From: Spirosoma pollinicola
Lineage (GTDB): Bacteria > Bacteroidota > Bacteroidia > Cytophagales > Spirosomataceae
Assembly (NCBI RefSeq): GCF_002831565.1
Contig: NZ_CP025096.1
Span: 7,121,014-7,185,013, forward strand
Direction: 5' to 3'
DNA: 64,000 nucleotides
The translations under genes were made by a program, and so were the position numbers. Below the pieces are notes generated by a model. The model did no database searches. It had not been told where the DNA came from and saw only the letters and a program-made list of their open reading frames with translations. This document shows positions 62,685 through 64,000 of the stretch, one piece after another (the first letter of the stretch is position 1; the number at the start of each line of letters is the position of its first letter).

Positions 62685-63857
62685 ATGCTTACGGAATCGA
62701 TCACTCAAGAGGGCGTTTATCACGTCCTTTATGTTGAAACTAGCCCGCATAAAATTGCGGAATTTGAGCAGGCTTTTTCGCAAATGGTAACTCTAACGGT
62801 CGTTTCCAGCCGGGGAGAAGCTATTAAACTTTTGCAGGAAGGAAAAGAAGTTGATCTGGTCATTATTAATGATGAACTGGGTGGCCTCAAATTCCTGAAT
62901 ACTATTGATTCGTCCAGAATCAAACATGCATTTTCCACGATGCTGCTCAGTGCTGGTGCTGAAACCGACATGAACGTTCAGGCCGAGGGAAAGCCCATAA
63001 TCGATATATTCCCACTCGATTTTGATGAAAATGCGCTTCGAAACCGAATGGCTTACCTGGTTCGCAGAAAGAAATACAATGAAATTGGGCACGAACTAGA
63101 GAACGCCCGAAAGCAACGAATTCCTTTTGGAAAACGGTTTTTCGATATAGCGGTTTCTTTTACTGTTTTGTTGTGCATATCTCCCCTGCTCCTGGTCGTT
63201 GCTGCTTTTATTCGACTCGACTCCAAAGGGCCTATTTTTTATAAATCCAGGCGAATTGGCATGGGGTATAAATTATTTGATATGTACAAATTCCGAACCA
63301 TGCGCACCGGTTCGGATAAGCTGATAGCGGGTATGGCTTCGCAGAATATGTACAAATCAGCCTTGCCCGAACAGGCAGCCGATGAACTCTGCGACACATG
63401 CAAACTGGCAGGCACACAGTGCCAACGTCCTTTGTTTCAAGATAATATGCAGGTTTGTGAAATACAGGTGCAGCGTACGCGCAAAGCGAAGGCTATGTTT
63501 ATGAAGTTTAAGGAAGACCCTCGCGTTACCCGGCTTGGCAAGTTTTTGCGCAATACAAGCATCGACGAGTTACCCCAACTGATCAATATTCTTAAAGGCG
63601 ATATGTCGTTTGTCGGCAACCGGCCGCTACCGCCCTACGAAGCGGAGAAACTGACCACAACTGCCTATGCCCGCCGATTTGCCGCACCCGCTGGCCTAAC
63701 CGGTCTTTGGCAGGTTACCAAACGGGGCAAGGCTGGTGTATCAGATCAGGAACGGATACAACTGGATGCCCTTTACGCAAAAACGTACTCATTCAAAGTA
63801 GACCTGATCATTTTAATCAGAACCGTCAAAGCCGTTTTTCAGAAAGAAAATGTATGA
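62685..63857 (+). CDS. Initiating sugar-phosphate transferase (WbaP/PglC type) with N-terminal pseudo-receiver
   Basis: The 390-residue protein has a C-terminal polyprenyl-phosphate glycosyl-1-phosphate transferase: one hydrophobic anchor (FDIAVSFTVLLCISPLLLVVAAFIRLD), KSRRIGMGYKLFDMYKFRTM (KFRTM 202-206), TSIDELPQLINILKGDMSFVGNRPLPPYE and AGLTGLWQV. It attaches the first sugar of the polymer to undecaprenyl phosphate. The first ~125 residues look like a receiver that has lost its acidic pair (VLYVETS) and its Lys (IDIFPLDF), though an Asp remains in LVIINDELGG. A loop after KFRTM has four Cys (236, 239, 246, 258) spaced C-x2-C-x6-C-x11-C, which could bind zinc or an Fe-S centre. The stop overlaps the next ATG (ATGA). 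Confidence 0.9.
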   Translation: MLTESITQEGVYHVLYVETSPHKIAEFEQAFSQMVTLTVVSSRGEAIKLLQEGKEVDLVIINDELGGLKFLNTIDSSRIKHAFSTMLLSAGAETDMNVQAEGKPIIDIFPLDFDENALRNRMAYLVRRKKYNEIGHELENARKQRIPFGKRFFDIAVSFTVLLCISPLLLVVAAFIRLDSKGPIFYKSRRIGMGYKLFDMYKFRTMRTGSDKLIAGMASQNMYKSALPEQAADELCDTCKLAGTQCQRPLFQDNMQVCEIQVQRTRKAKAMFMKFKEDPRVTRLGKFLRNTSIDELPQLINILKGDMSFVGNRPLPPYEAEKLTTTAYARRFAAPAGLTGLWQVTKRGKAGVSDQERIQLDALYAKTYSFKVDLIILIRTVKAVFQKENV

Positions 63858-64000
63858 GGTCTGTCCCGCTCGTATCACTAATTACCCTCAATTTTAATCA
63901 GGCAGAGCTAACCTGTGCATTACTGGAATCCATTCAGCGATTGTCTTATCCTGCCATTGAGGTCATTGTCGTCGATAATAATTCCGAAGAAGACCCGACT
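63854..64000 (+). CDS. Glycosyltransferase family 2 (partial, cut by window end)
   Basis: From the ATG at 63854 (4-bp overlap with the previous stop) 49 codons are visible. They read VPLVSLITLNFNQAELTCALLESIQ followed by the nucleotide-binding strand IEVIVVDNNSEEDPT, the standard opening of GT2/GT-A fold glycosyltransferases (VSxIxxxYN...VDNxSxD). It probably adds a sugar to the lipid-linked precursor begun by the upstream transferase. The rest lies outside the window. Confidence 0.85.
   Translation, partial: MRSVPLVSLITLNFNQAELTCALLESIQRLSYPAIEVIVVDNNSEEDPT

Overview
The window looks like chromosome of a Bacteroidota bacterium, order Cytophagales, probably a Spirosoma-like genus. This rests on T9SS-type C-terminal sorting tails on secreted proteins, a LytTR response regulator, very large PAS/GAF sensor kinases, matches to the Bacteroidota promoter (TTTG, about 20 nt, TAnnTTTG) and an ExuT/UxaC/UxuA/KdgK set. 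The genus is inferred from gene style only. No rRNA, tRNA, CRISPR array, transposase or phage gene was seen.

Layout. (1) 1-8.4 kb: a partial epoxide-hydrolase-like gene, then a hexuronate catabolic cluster (uxaC, an embedded Uma2-like nuclease gene, uxuA, a divergent hexuronate transporter, kdgK, uxaB). It takes glucuronate/galacturonate towards 2-keto-3-deoxygluconate 6-phosphate, but uxuB and uxaA are not in view. (2) 8.4-15.4 kb: housekeeping genes (HIT hydrolase, greA, fmt, folA, an MBL-fold hydrolase). They are interrupted by a two-gene ATPase + HNH pair resembling the Septu (PtuAB) anti-phage system and by a secreted YdjC-type deacetylase. The greA leader carries a promoter, a structured segment and an intrinsic terminator, so it may release a small RNA. 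(3) 15.5-26.4 kb: a ribose-type sugar ABC importer, a DUF1549/DUF1553 cytochrome-LamG lipoprotein with its DUF1501 partner, a small secreted protein and an ABC exporter.

(4) 26.6-50.6 kb: 24 kb of almost uninterrupted signal transduction. The minus strand holds two repeated pairs of a receiver protein plus a giant PAS/GAF kinase. The plus strand holds two repeated blocks of a membrane hybrid kinase with three receivers followed by CheR (once with CheB and a lone receiver), flanked by soluble REC-kinases. No chemoreceptor or CheA/CheW is present, so CheR/CheB may act on the Glu/Gln-rich coiled coils of the hybrid kinases.

(5) 51.3-55.7 kb: two paralogous secreted beta-helix proteins, one of which contains a partial internal duplication. 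(6) 56-64 kb: an exopolysaccharide locus. Acyltransferase, polymerase/ligase, Wzz/Wzc-like protein and a short TolC-like protein lie on the minus strand. Diverging from them are a response regulator, an initiating sugar-phosphate transferase with a degenerate receiver at its N terminus, and a glycosyltransferase cut by the window end.

Across the window many gene junctions hold long, often perfect inverted repeats (up to 60 bp per arm). Several arms are themselves small palindromes, reminiscent of REP doublets (REPINs).
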